Assembly: GCA_026419655.1 (NCBI GenBank) | Contig: JANZZA010000517.1 | Span: forward strand, 1 to 30,866 | DNA: 30,866 nucleotides | From: Armatimonadota bacterium | GTDB lineage: Bacteria; Armatimonadota; Zipacnadia; Zipacnadales; FEN-943 | Reading direction: 5' to 3' | Part shown: positions 1 through 6,186 of the stretch, piece by piece | Layout of the letters: the number at the start of each line of letters is the position of its first letter | Numbering within the stretch: position 1 is the first letter of the stretch | Translations under genes and position numbers: made by a program | Notes under the pieces: model-generated | Seen by the model: only the letters and a program-made list of their open reading frames with translations | Told to the model about the DNA's origin: nothing | Database searches by the model: none

Positions 1-240
1 CAGGCCCGATTGACCCACCTGCTCCTCAGTCACCACGGCCAGAAGGAATATGGCGCGCCCGTGCTCCCAATGACACCTGAGGCCTGCGCGCTTCACTACG
101 CCGATAACCTCGATGCCCACGTCCAGTATTTCAGCGAGGTCGTGGAGCGGGGGTCACCAGGGAACCGCTGGTCAGAGTACCAGCGCCTTTTCGACCGCTA
201 TATCTACCTAGGCGGGGACCAGGGCAATGCTGCGTCCTAG
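1..240 (+). CDS. YhaM-type HD-domain 3'-5' exoribonuclease, C-terminal fragment
   Basis: The frame is open from base 1 to a TAG at 238-240, so only about the last 79 residues of a longer gene are present and its start lies outside the window. The fragment has the motif SHHGQ followed about 20 residues later by ALHYADNLDA. This pairing is typical of the C-terminal half of the HD metal-binding domain in YhaM-family proteins, which join an OB-fold nucleic-acid domain to an HD phosphohydrolase and degrade RNA or single-stranded DNA from the 3' end. The His pair and the Asp of DNLDA are likely metal ligands. The family is called from these motifs only; the OB-fold part cannot be seen. Another HD hydrolase is possible but less likely. 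Confidence 0.75.
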   Translation, partial: QARLTHLLLSHHGQKEYGAPVLPMTPEACALHYADNLDAHVQYFSEVVERGSPGNRWSEYQRLFDRYIYLGGDQGNAAS

Positions 241-300
241 ACGGGCGGGTGAATATGAGACTGGTGTAAAACGCTCGTTTTGGGACCGCTCGGCGCAGAA

Positions 301-331
301 AGTGCGATTTTCGCGCCTCCAAAATCGTACT
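301..331. repeat. Inverted repeat / stem-loop, 11-bp arms
   Basis: The arms AGTGCGATTTT (301-311) and AAAATCGTACT (321-331) are complementary apart from one G-T wobble and enclose a 9-base loop. It lies 60 bases after the stop of the exoribonuclease gene and about 290 bases before the sigma-factor start. It may be a transcription terminator for the upstream gene, although no T-run follows on the plus strand. It could instead be an operator. Confidence 0.6.
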
Positions 332-500
332 CGCCAGGGAGGTCAGCAGGCGCAAAGGCCGGTTGTCCGACAGTCGCAATATATAGCGCTGGAACTCTGG
401 GCGAGTCCGCTGCAGCGATGAGTATTCGCGACGAGGCAGTCAATGAGGCGGGGGCGCTGGATGCACTCTGGACGCTCGACCTAGGGGATAGCGCGTGGGG

Positions 501-615
501 AATAAGAGGCTTTGGATGGACACAGGTGAGCAGGAGGCGGGTGGCATGGCGCGGAGACGGCAACCCCACTCCTGAACCCAAATAAAAGGCTCTGGACGGA
601 CACAGGTAAGCGGGA
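501..615 (+). repeat. Two diverged direct-repeat copies, 80 bp apart
   Basis: Copy 1 (501-535) and copy 2 (581-615) match at 30 of 35 positions. Each begins AATAARAGGCTYTGGAYGGA and continues CACAGGTRAGCRGGA. All five differences are transitions. Copy 2 ends inside the ribosome-binding region of the sigma-factor gene. The function is unknown. It could be a tandem duplication of a regulatory element or a decayed minisatellite. Confidence 0.7.
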
Positions 616-621
616 GAGGGC

Positions 622-1299
622 GTGAGAGTGAACTTCTTCCTGGACAGAGCGTCTCTGGAAAACAAGGACGCAAAGGTCGCAAAGATGGCCACCCTGGTAC
701 AGCGCGCCCAGGCGGGGGAACGCGAGGCCTTCGGCGATCTTGTAGAAGCTCACGCGGATCGCATATACACCTACTTGCTTCACCTGGTCGGAGATAGAGA
801 GGAAGCTGAGGACTTGGCGCAGGAGACCTTCGTGCGAGCCTGGGAGTCTCTCGACCGCTTCCGTGGCGGGGCCGCCTTTTCCACGTGGCTGTATCGTATT
901 GCGACGAACCTCGCCATAGATGCTATTCGCCGGCGCCAGCGACGTGGCCCAATCCAGTCTATAGACGCTCCTGTCCAGACCGACGACGGCGAATTAGACC
1001 GCCAGGTTGCAGGACAGGTGCCAGCTCCAGACGAAGACCTATTCAGGCAGGAACTTCAGCGTGCCGTGTGGGAGAGCATCCGAGAGCTTCCGCCGAAACT
1101 GCAACCCGTGCTCGTGCTGTATGACTTTGAGCAGTTAAGCTACGAGGACATATCACGCGTCCTGCTTATCCCGCTTGGCACGGTGAAGAGCCGCTTGTTT
1201 CATGCCCGTCAGCAACTAAAGCGCTTACTGTCGGCGAAAATGCCAGTGGACGAGTACTTAAGCACCATACGGCAAAGCTCCTGGCCACCCGTGAGGTGA
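622..1299 (+). CDS. ECF-family RNA polymerase sigma factor (RpoE-like)
   Basis: This protein of about 225 residues recruits RNA polymerase to a dedicated promoter set. Sigma region 2 spans roughly residues 37-107 and includes AEDLAQETFVRAWESL and the basic stretch ending AIRRRQRR. An acidic linker follows (about 112-142). Region 4 (about 147-203) has ELPPKLQPVLVLYDFEQLSY, then the helix-turn-helix ending GTVKSRLFHARQQLKRLL. The GTG start at 622 has GGGAG with a 5-base gap. The ATG at 685 (protein starting MATLVQRAQ) is an alternative that fits the family's usual N-terminus and gives about 204 residues. The next two genes encode a zinc-finger anti-sigma factor and an RseB-like protein, so this is probably an envelope-stress switch, perhaps autoregulated. 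Confidence 0.93.
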   Translation: MRVNFFLDRASLENKDAKVAKMATLVQRAQAGEREAFGDLVEAHADRIYTYLLHLVGDREEAEDLAQETFVRAWESLDRFRGGAAFSTWLYRIATNLAIDAIRRRQRRGPIQSIDAPVQTDDGELDRQVAGQVPAPDEDLFRQELQRAVWESIRELPPKLQPVLVLYDFEQLSYEDISRVLLIPLGTVKSRLFHARQQLKRLLSAKMPVDEYLSTIRQSSWPPVR

Positions 1300-1401
1300 G
1301 GCAGAAATTAGAATGGTCGGATAGCACTTGAGCGCGGTGGATGGCTGCCTGAAGCGATGCTGACAGCAAGTTTGCACAGGCGCAGAGGCGAGTGAGGAGC
1401 C

Positions 1402-1989
1402 ATGAAAAGGCTGAAATGCACTCAGGTGAAACGCATTGTGACCTTGCAAGAGCCAGCCGCTTGGCCGATTGGTCTGAGGGACGCCATAGAAGCCCATATG
1501 GCTGACTGCCCTTCGTGCCGGCGAGAACTGGCGCTTTCGGACCTCGTGAGGGAAGCCCTACGGCAAACGCCGACTTACCGCGCTCCTGCTGGCTTCGCTC
1601 CGTCCGTGATGGGGAAAATCGCAGAGCGCGAGATTCTTAGAAGTCGCCGCTGGCCTCACCGCCTGGTGGCATGGAGCAACGCTCGTGCGGTTCTGGCAGC
1701 GGCTGCGGTTGCCGTTATGCTGGTCGGCAGCACTCTGGTATATCTTCGGTACCAGGGCGACGTCATGCCGTCCCCTCCAGTGGGACACGGAGGCGTGCAC
1801 GTCCCAACATACTACCCCAATCCCCGGTCTGAGGTCGGGCAAGTTCCACCTGAGGCTAAAGGGGAAATGGACCAATCCCCGCGTGGAGATGCAAGTTTGG
1901 TCGAACAGCTCATTTTCTACCACGAACAGGCCGCGCTGCACGAAATAGGTACTGACGCTGGCATCCTCATGGCGAGAGGTGGGCCGTAA
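1402..1989 (+). CDS. Membrane-anchored zinc-finger anti-sigma factor
   Basis: The product is 195 residues with a cytoplasmic N-terminus, one membrane segment (about 94-115, rich in Ala/Val/Leu) and a predicted extracytoplasmic tail of about 80 residues rich in Pro and Gly. The N-terminal part carries the HxxxCxxC zinc-binding motif of anti-sigma ZAS (zf-HC2) domains: His32, Cys36 and Cys39, with Cys6 as the plausible fourth ligand. Such proteins hold the cognate ECF sigma factor inactive at the membrane until cleaved or rearranged. The position directly after the sigma gene supports pairing with it. GAGGAG lies only 2 bases before the ATG, which is unusually close. There is no close sequence similarity to RseA that I can recognise. 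Confidence 0.88.
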   Translation: MKRLKCTQVKRIVTLQEPAAWPIGLRDAIEAHMADCPSCRRELALSDLVREALRQTPTYRAPAGFAPSVMGKIAEREILRSRRWPHRLVAWSNARAVLAAAAVAVMLVGSTLVYLRYQGDVMPSPPVGHGGVHVPTYYPNPRSEVGQVPPEAKGEMDQSPRGDASLVEQLIFYHEQAALHEIGTDAGILMARGGP

Positions 1990-2054
1990 AGCGCAGCCGT
2001 AGGCCGGTCTGTAGCCCGATTTGTCTTGCGAGCCGCGAAATACATAGTGGTTCT

Positions 2055-3119
2055 GTGGTAACCGAGATGGAGAAACTGGCAGGAGGCGTCCGAGAATTCA
2101 TATTAGCAGTCGGGCAGGGGCGCCGCTGCAGTGTTGGCCGGCGGACGGCGGTCGTCCTCAGCGGCTTTCTCGCCGCCTGTGCCATGGTGTGGGCTGCCCT
2201 GACTGTAGAGGAAATTCTGAGTAAGGTTCATGCCGACCAAGCCACCTATCAAGGTGTCCGTGTAGTGCAATTTCAAGGGCCTCAAGGGAGCTTTGCGGTG
2301 CGACAAAAGGTCCACCACGCCCCTGGAGGTCGCGAGAGGTTCGAGGTCCTCTCTCCGCCGGCCATGGCAGGAAAACTCTATGTAAGCGACGGGAAGCGGG
2401 CGTGGAGGTACGACCCCCAGCGGCGTGAAGCCGCCGAAATGCCTATTCCGCCATACTTAAGCCACACGCGCCCTGGGGGGCCACGTCATCCCAGAGGGCC
2501 TTTCACATGGCCGTGGGACGCCAACAACCAGTGGCGACACAAAGGCATGGCGACCGTCGCAGGCCGAAAATGTTACGTCCTGGAATGGGGCTGCCCGGCC
2601 GGCAAACCCGCGCTGACCCTCTACGTGGACAGCAAGCAGTTTGTCATTCTTGCTCTTGAGCGGCGCGCACCTAATGGAGCATTGGTCGAGAACTGGAAGT
2701 TTGAAGTCGTCGAGTTCCCTGAAAAGCTCGATCCCAAACTGTTTACGTTCGTGCCTCCTCAAGGTACCAGGATTATCCGTCCAGGACCGCCGGCTGAACC
2801 AATTGCCCTCTCGGACGTGCCCAAAAAGCTGCGGATGAAACCTGTCATACCGGCCTGGCTTCCGCCTGGATACCGATTGCTAGAGCAACGCGTCGCTGTT
2901 CTGCGAAAGCATAAACGAGAAGTCCTGTGGCTGCAGTTTTCCAATGGGACAGACACCTTCTCATTGTTCCAGAGCTTTCGCCTGCCTCCGTATAAACAAG
3001 GGCCGCCCGGGGCTGTGCGATGGGATTACGGTCCTTACACACTGGTCGTTGTAGGCAGGCTAAGTCCCCAGGAATTTGAGGCCATGCGCAAGTCCCTCAG
3101 CGAGTGGCCAAGGCAGTAG
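2055..3119 (+). CDS. Exported RseB/MucB- or LolA-like regulator of sigma activity
   Basis: The product is 354 residues with an N-terminal hydrophobic segment (about 31-48) ending in an Ala-rich stretch, read as a signal peptide or anchor. The region after it (about 49-235) resembles the LolA/RseB fold: TVEEILSKVHA, then predicted beta strands including KLYVSDGKRAWRYDP. The C-terminal part (about 265-350), beginning WLPPGYRLLEQRV, resembles the second domain of MucB/RseB proteins. These proteins sit outside the inner membrane, sense mislocalised lipid or lipoprotein and protect the anti-sigma factor from proteolysis. Third place after sigma and anti-sigma genes supports that role. The start could be GTG 2055 or ATG 2067. 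A plain lipoprotein-sorting function is the alternative. Confidence 0.72.
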   Translation: MVTEMEKLAGGVREFILAVGQGRRCSVGRRTAVVLSGFLAACAMVWAALTVEEILSKVHADQATYQGVRVVQFQGPQGSFAVRQKVHHAPGGRERFEVLSPPAMAGKLYVSDGKRAWRYDPQRREAAEMPIPPYLSHTRPGGPRHPRGPFTWPWDANNQWRHKGMATVAGRKCYVLEWGCPAGKPALTLYVDSKQFVILALERRAPNGALVENWKFEVVEFPEKLDPKLFTFVPPQGTRIIRPGPPAEPIALSDVPKKLRMKPVIPAWLPPGYRLLEQRVAVLRKHKREVLWLQFSNGTDTFSLFQSFRLPPYKQGPPGAVRWDYGPYTLVVVGRLSPQEFEAMRKSLSEWPRQ

Positions 3120-3539
3120 CCCGCCACATTAGGCCACCATGGTTCAAGAGTGTTCCCGAGGGCCCATCGTCCGCCGCAGTCCGACTATCCATGCGAATGT
3201 GTGCTAGCCCGGGCCCCAGAGATGTACCAGGCCACGAGCTGGGCAGGGGTTGGGGCTGAGCTTTTTACCCCAAAAGCGTACCCTCTAAAGGCGAACATCA
3301 AGTCCTGGCGGCGATGGAGCCACGAGCCATCAGCTAGCGGGCTGATGGACAGCAAGTGGTGCCGGGGAGCCGATTGACATAAGAGTGATTATGCGACGTG
3401 CCGTGCCCAGAATACCTTATGCAGCTTCACGCGTCTACTCGGCCAATCGCCCGCCTCAATCCCTACTCACTAAAGGACCAAGCTGCCCTACGGGTACTGC
3501 ATAAAGTTGACCTAGGGGGAGTCAACATAACCGGCGCCG
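3120..3539. other. Non-coding gap between convergent genes
   Basis: The sigma operon (plus) and the isomerase-like gene (minus) converge here over about 420 bases. I see no gene; the 75-codon open frame from 3150 has no ribosome site and no recognisable composition. A hairpin at 3327-3348 is listed separately. A weaker 6-bp stem, TTGGGG (3250-3255) with CCCCAA (3268-3273), lies upstream of it. A perfect TTGACA at about 3374 has no matching -10 box. Confidence 0.55.
3327..3348. terminator. Perfect 8-bp hairpin between convergent genes
   Basis: CCATCAGC (3327-3334), a 6-base loop TAGCGG and GCTGATGG (3341-3348) form a perfect stem. The position between convergent transcription units suits a bidirectional terminator, but neither strand shows a following T-run, so intrinsic termination is uncertain. 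Confidence 0.35.
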
Positions 3540-4331
3540 TCAGCTTTCCATGATCCTGCGGATGGCCGCCGCTGATTCCGCCAGCGGCGCCGTGGCGGTA
3601 TCCACTTCGGAGATTAGCGCATCGTCATAGCCGAGCCGCCGCAGCTCAGCCATTACTGCTGAAAAGTTCACGTCCCCCTCGCCGAGCGGTGTCCACCGAT
3701 AGCCCTCCCGCGCGAAGTCTTTAAAGTGAACTTTCATCAAGTGGCGGCCACAGATGCGTGCCCACTGCTCTGGATAGCCAAAGATAACCATGTTACCGGT
3801 GTCGAAGAAAAACCCAACTCTGCTTGACCCGACCTCGTCGAGAAAGGCGGCCATCTCAAGCGGACTTAGCAAGAATTTGTTCCACACATATTCGACGGCG
3901 AGGTTAACTCCCGCAGCTTCGGCATGGGGGGCCAGCCGCTGTAGCCCTTCGAGCGCCCGATAATATGCTTCATCGTAGGCCACATCAGCAGTTACACTGC
4001 CGGGCACTACTAGCATGGTGTCAATCTCCATTCCAGCGACAATATCAATGAGCCGGCGGAACAGGTCGAAGGAGATGCTCCTAGCCTGTGGGTCTGCGGC
4101 TGTGAGGCCGGGATTGGGTACTGAAGGACATGCTGAGCAAAGATAGACCTCTTCTTGCTGCGCCGTTGCTGCAAGCTGCCGAAGTTGCTGTTCTGTTGAG
4201 TCTAAAGAAAGTTCTCCGTGCTCGCGAATGACCACCTCCATCGCTTCATAGCCAGCTTTCTTGGCCTCGCGGATCGCTTGCGCAAAACTCCAGTCATGCG
4301 GGAGTACCAGACAGCTTATGCCCACTTTCAT
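3540..4331 (-). CDS. Sugar-phosphate isomerase/epimerase-like TIM-barrel protein
   Basis: The product is 263 residues and belongs to the xylose-isomerase-like AP-endonuclease-2 TIM-barrel superfamily. It begins MKVGISCLVLPHDWS. Likely metal ligands are the Glu in LAVEYVWN, the Asp in FFFDTGN, the His in KVHFKDF and the Glu in LISEVD, all in the order expected for the family. A longer open frame reaches back to 4508, but the ATG at 4331 has GGAG with a 10-base gap and gives the normal N-terminus. Relatives isomerise or epimerise ketoses, inosose or hydroxypyruvate, and the substrate cannot be read from the sequence. It is divergent from a DegT-type aminotransferase, so a shared sugar or cyclitol pathway is possible but inferred. 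Confidence 0.85.
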   Translation of the reverse strand: MKVGISCLVLPHDWSFAQAIREAKKAGYEAMEVVIREHGELSLDSTEQQLRQLAATAQQEEVYLCSACPSVPNPGLTAADPQARSISFDLFRRLIDIVAGMEIDTMLVVPGSVTADVAYDEAYYRALEGLQRLAPHAEAAGVNLAVEYVWNKFLLSPLEMAAFLDEVGSSRVGFFFDTGNMVIFGYPEQWARICGRHLMKVHFKDFAREGYRWTPLGEGDVNFSAVMAELRRLGYDDALISEVDTATAPLAESAAAIRRIMES

Positions 4332-4440
4332 GCTAATTCTTCTCCAGAGAACACCGGTGATTTGCCAGGTAAAACGGTCGCGGCCTGCTGACCAATCCTG
4401 CAAATAGAGCGGCCGGGCGGACAAGTTCGGCGCTGCCCCA

Positions 4441-4458
4441 GCCACTCCTCCGAGTGGC
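4441..4458. repeat. 7-bp hairpin in the divergent intergenic region
   Basis: GCCACTC (4441-4447), loop CTCC and GAGTGGC (4452-4458) form a perfect inverted repeat about midway between the divergent isomerase-like and aminotransferase genes. This spacer must hold promoters for both, so an operator is conceivable. There is no direct evidence for a regulator. Confidence 0.3.
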
Positions 4459-4562
4459 CCCCCAAAAGGAAGACGGTTTACGATATGGAAGAAACGCAAC
4501 CCGCTCAATGCAGTGGGACGGAGTCTCGCCTAAGCTGATATAGAACCCTTGGAGGGTGTCCA

Positions 4563-5801
4563 ATGTCGAAGCTTGCGCTCTTTGGAGGACCAAAGGTTCG
4601 CGAGAAGCCTTTCCCTTCCTGGCCAGTACGCGACGAGGGCTGCAAGAAACGACTTGCCGAAGTCGTTGACTCGGGTATCTGGGGCATCGGCGGCGGGAAA
4701 CAGGCCGAGTTCGTCAGGCGCTTCGCAGAGTTTTGCGAAGCTTCGCATTGCGTCGCCTGCAACAGCGGCACGACAGCTCTGGAGATTGCTCTTCGTGCCG
4801 CTGGTATCGGCCCGGGTGATGAGGTGATCGTTCCCCCGTACACCTTCATAGCCACGGCGTCCGCCGCCATATATGTTGGCGCCATCCCGGTATTCGCAGA
4901 TATTGACCCCGAAACCCTGACTATAAACCCCAATGCAGCAGAAGCGGCTATCACCGAAAGGACTGCAGCCATTATAGCGGTGCACATTGCGGGAATGCCT
5001 TGTGATATGGCCGCCCTGACCGGTCTGGCGCGCAGTCACGGCCTCAAACTCATCGAAGACTGCGCGCAGGCCCACGGGGCCGAATACGGTGGCCGGCGCG
5101 TTGGCGCCCTTGGCGACGCTGGCTGTTTCTCCTTCCAGTCGTCCAAGAATATAACGGCGGGCGAAGGCGGAGCCCTTGTTACCAACGACGACGCGCTCTA
5201 CGGCCGGGCCTGGTCAATCCATAACGTGGGGCGGGTCCCGGAGGGCGGTTGGTATGACCATCGAGTGTTAGGCTGGAACCTGCGCATCACCGAGTTTCAG
5301 TGTGCAGTTCTGTTGCGAGGGCTGGAGTTGTGGCCTGATCAGGACGCCCGACGGCAGGAGAATGCGGCACGGCTGCGGGGGCATTTAGAGGACATTCCCG
5401 GCCTGCGGGCGCAGGCTTTCCCGCCTGGAGCGACTAAGTGTGCTTATCACCTGTTCCCGGTGCTCTACGACCAGGAGAGTCTTGACGGTCTGCCCCTCGC
5501 CCGGTTCCTCGAAGCCCTCAATGCCGAGGGGATACCCGCCTGGACCGGCTACAACCCGCTATATCGAGAGGGTGTATTCCTTGATGGCCTGGACATGAAG
5601 GGTTGCCCATTTGCCTGCAAGTTCTATACGGGCAAGGTTGACTACAGGTCGCTGGACTTGCCCAACGTGGAGCGCATTTGTCGGGGCGGGGCTTTCTGGT
5701 TATTCCACTCGCTGCTGCTCGGTGACCCGTCGGACACGGATGACATCGGCGAAGCAATGCACAAGGTTTACGAGAACCGGGCCGAACTGTTGTGCCGATG
5801 A
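4563..5801 (+). CDS. DegT/DnrJ/EryC1/StrS-family PLP-dependent aminotransferase
   Basis: The product is 412 residues, a fold-type-I pyridoxal-phosphate sugar aminotransferase. Visible family marks are CNSGTTALEIAL (about 66-77), PPYTFIATASA (91-101), the cofactor-binding IEDCAQAHGA (164-173) and FQSSKNITAGEGG, where Lys195 should form the Schiff base. The start MSKLALFGGPKV is typical of the branch acting on keto-sugars or keto-cyclitols (scyllo-inosamine and 3-amino-5-hydroxybenzoate synthase relatives). The ATG has a TTGGAGGG site 6 bases upstream. This is a different paralogue from the ArnB-type enzyme at 14405. The exact substrate is unknown. The stop codon overlaps an ATG (ATGA at 5798-5801) that begins the tandem-repeat array. 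Confidence 0.92.
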   Translation: MSKLALFGGPKVREKPFPSWPVRDEGCKKRLAEVVDSGIWGIGGGKQAEFVRRFAEFCEASHCVACNSGTTALEIALRAAGIGPGDEVIVPPYTFIATASAAIYVGAIPVFADIDPETLTINPNAAEAAITERTAAIIAVHIAGMPCDMAALTGLARSHGLKLIEDCAQAHGAEYGGRRVGALGDAGCFSFQSSKNITAGEGGALVTNDDALYGRAWSIHNVGRVPEGGWYDHRVLGWNLRITEFQCAVLLRGLELWPDQDARRQENAARLRGHLEDIPGLRAQAFPPGATKCAYHLFPVLYDQESLDGLPLARFLEALNAEGIPAWTGYNPLYREGVFLDGLDMKGCPFACKFYTGKVDYRSLDLPNVERICRGGAFWLFHSLLLGDPSDTDDIGEAMHKVYENRAELLCR

Positions 5802-6186
5802 GCAGATGGCGTGGCCGCAGTGGACTGACGCTGGCACTCCACGACAGTAGCAGGCAGTGTTGTCGGGGACTACTTGGTAGACAGCCGAACAGAGGGGGAG
5901 TGACAGCGGCACTCCACGGCAGCGGTAGGACTTGTTGTCGAGAACTGAGCAGCAGATAGCCGTGCATCACTCTACTGACGGCAGTACTTCGCTGCGGTTG
6001 CCAAACGCGTTGTAGAGGGCCTAGGAGCACATAGCCGAGCATCCTGTCAAACCTGCACTGCACGGTAGCAGTAGGGTGCCCTCTCGGGGGCTTATAAGCA
6101 GATAGCCGGGCATAAGTGTGCTGACGGCAGTAATTAGCAGCGGTAGCAGGATGCGTTGTCGAGTCGCAATGAGAAGATGGCATAGC
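5798..6186 (+). repeat. Decayed tandem array of about 75-bp units
   Basis: At least five imperfect units start near 5801, 5877, 5951, 6026 and 6097, with part of a sixth at 6172, giving spacings of 76, 74, 75, 71 and 75 bases. Shared segments are an opening AGCAGATAGCCG, a central CTGACGGCAGTA, a block near CGGCAGCGGTAGCAGG and a late GTTGTCGAG. The first and last units are alike at their edges: ATGAGCAGATGGCGTGGCC at 5798 and ATGAGAAGATGGCATAGCC at 6169. The first overlaps the aminotransferase stop as ATGA; the second contains the probable start of the FG-GAP gene. A 53-codon frame from 5798 covers two units with a 25-residue periodicity, then stops at a TAG (5957). I regard it as unlikely to be a functional gene. 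Confidence 0.8.

Larger units (their letters stand above)
241..621. other. Non-coding gap upstream of the sigma-factor operon
   Basis: This stretch of about 380 bases holds no convincing gene. Open frames crossing it on both strands lack ribosome sites and have Arg/Ser/Pro-rich shadow composition. It does contain a strong inverted repeat (301-331) and two diverged direct-repeat copies (501-535 and 581-615), listed separately. I found no convincing sigma-70 promoter. An ECF-type promoter for the downstream operon is expected here, but I cannot point to it. Confidence 0.6.

Noticed and set aside
237..692. 151-codon minus-strand frame upstream of the sigma gene
   Set aside because: It is low-complexity Ser/Pro/Ala/Leu, overlaps the sigma gene start, has no ribosome site and matches no family I know.
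3373..3400. Perfect TTGACA in the convergent spacer
   Set aside because: No -10 box lies at a suitable distance, and no plus-strand gene follows for over 1 kb.
5801..6172. Regularly spaced repeats that could suggest a CRISPR array
   Set aside because: The whole 75-bp unit is similar from copy to copy, with no sharp repeat/spacer boundary, the copies are strongly diverged, and no cas genes are nearby. It is a decayed tandem repeat.
5518..6183. 221-codon minus-strand frame covering the tandem array and the end of the aminotransferase gene
   Set aside because: It is antisense to a clear gene for about half its length, has no ribosome site, and the array changes phase between units 4 and 5. The repetitive protein sequence is a by-product of the 75-bp period.
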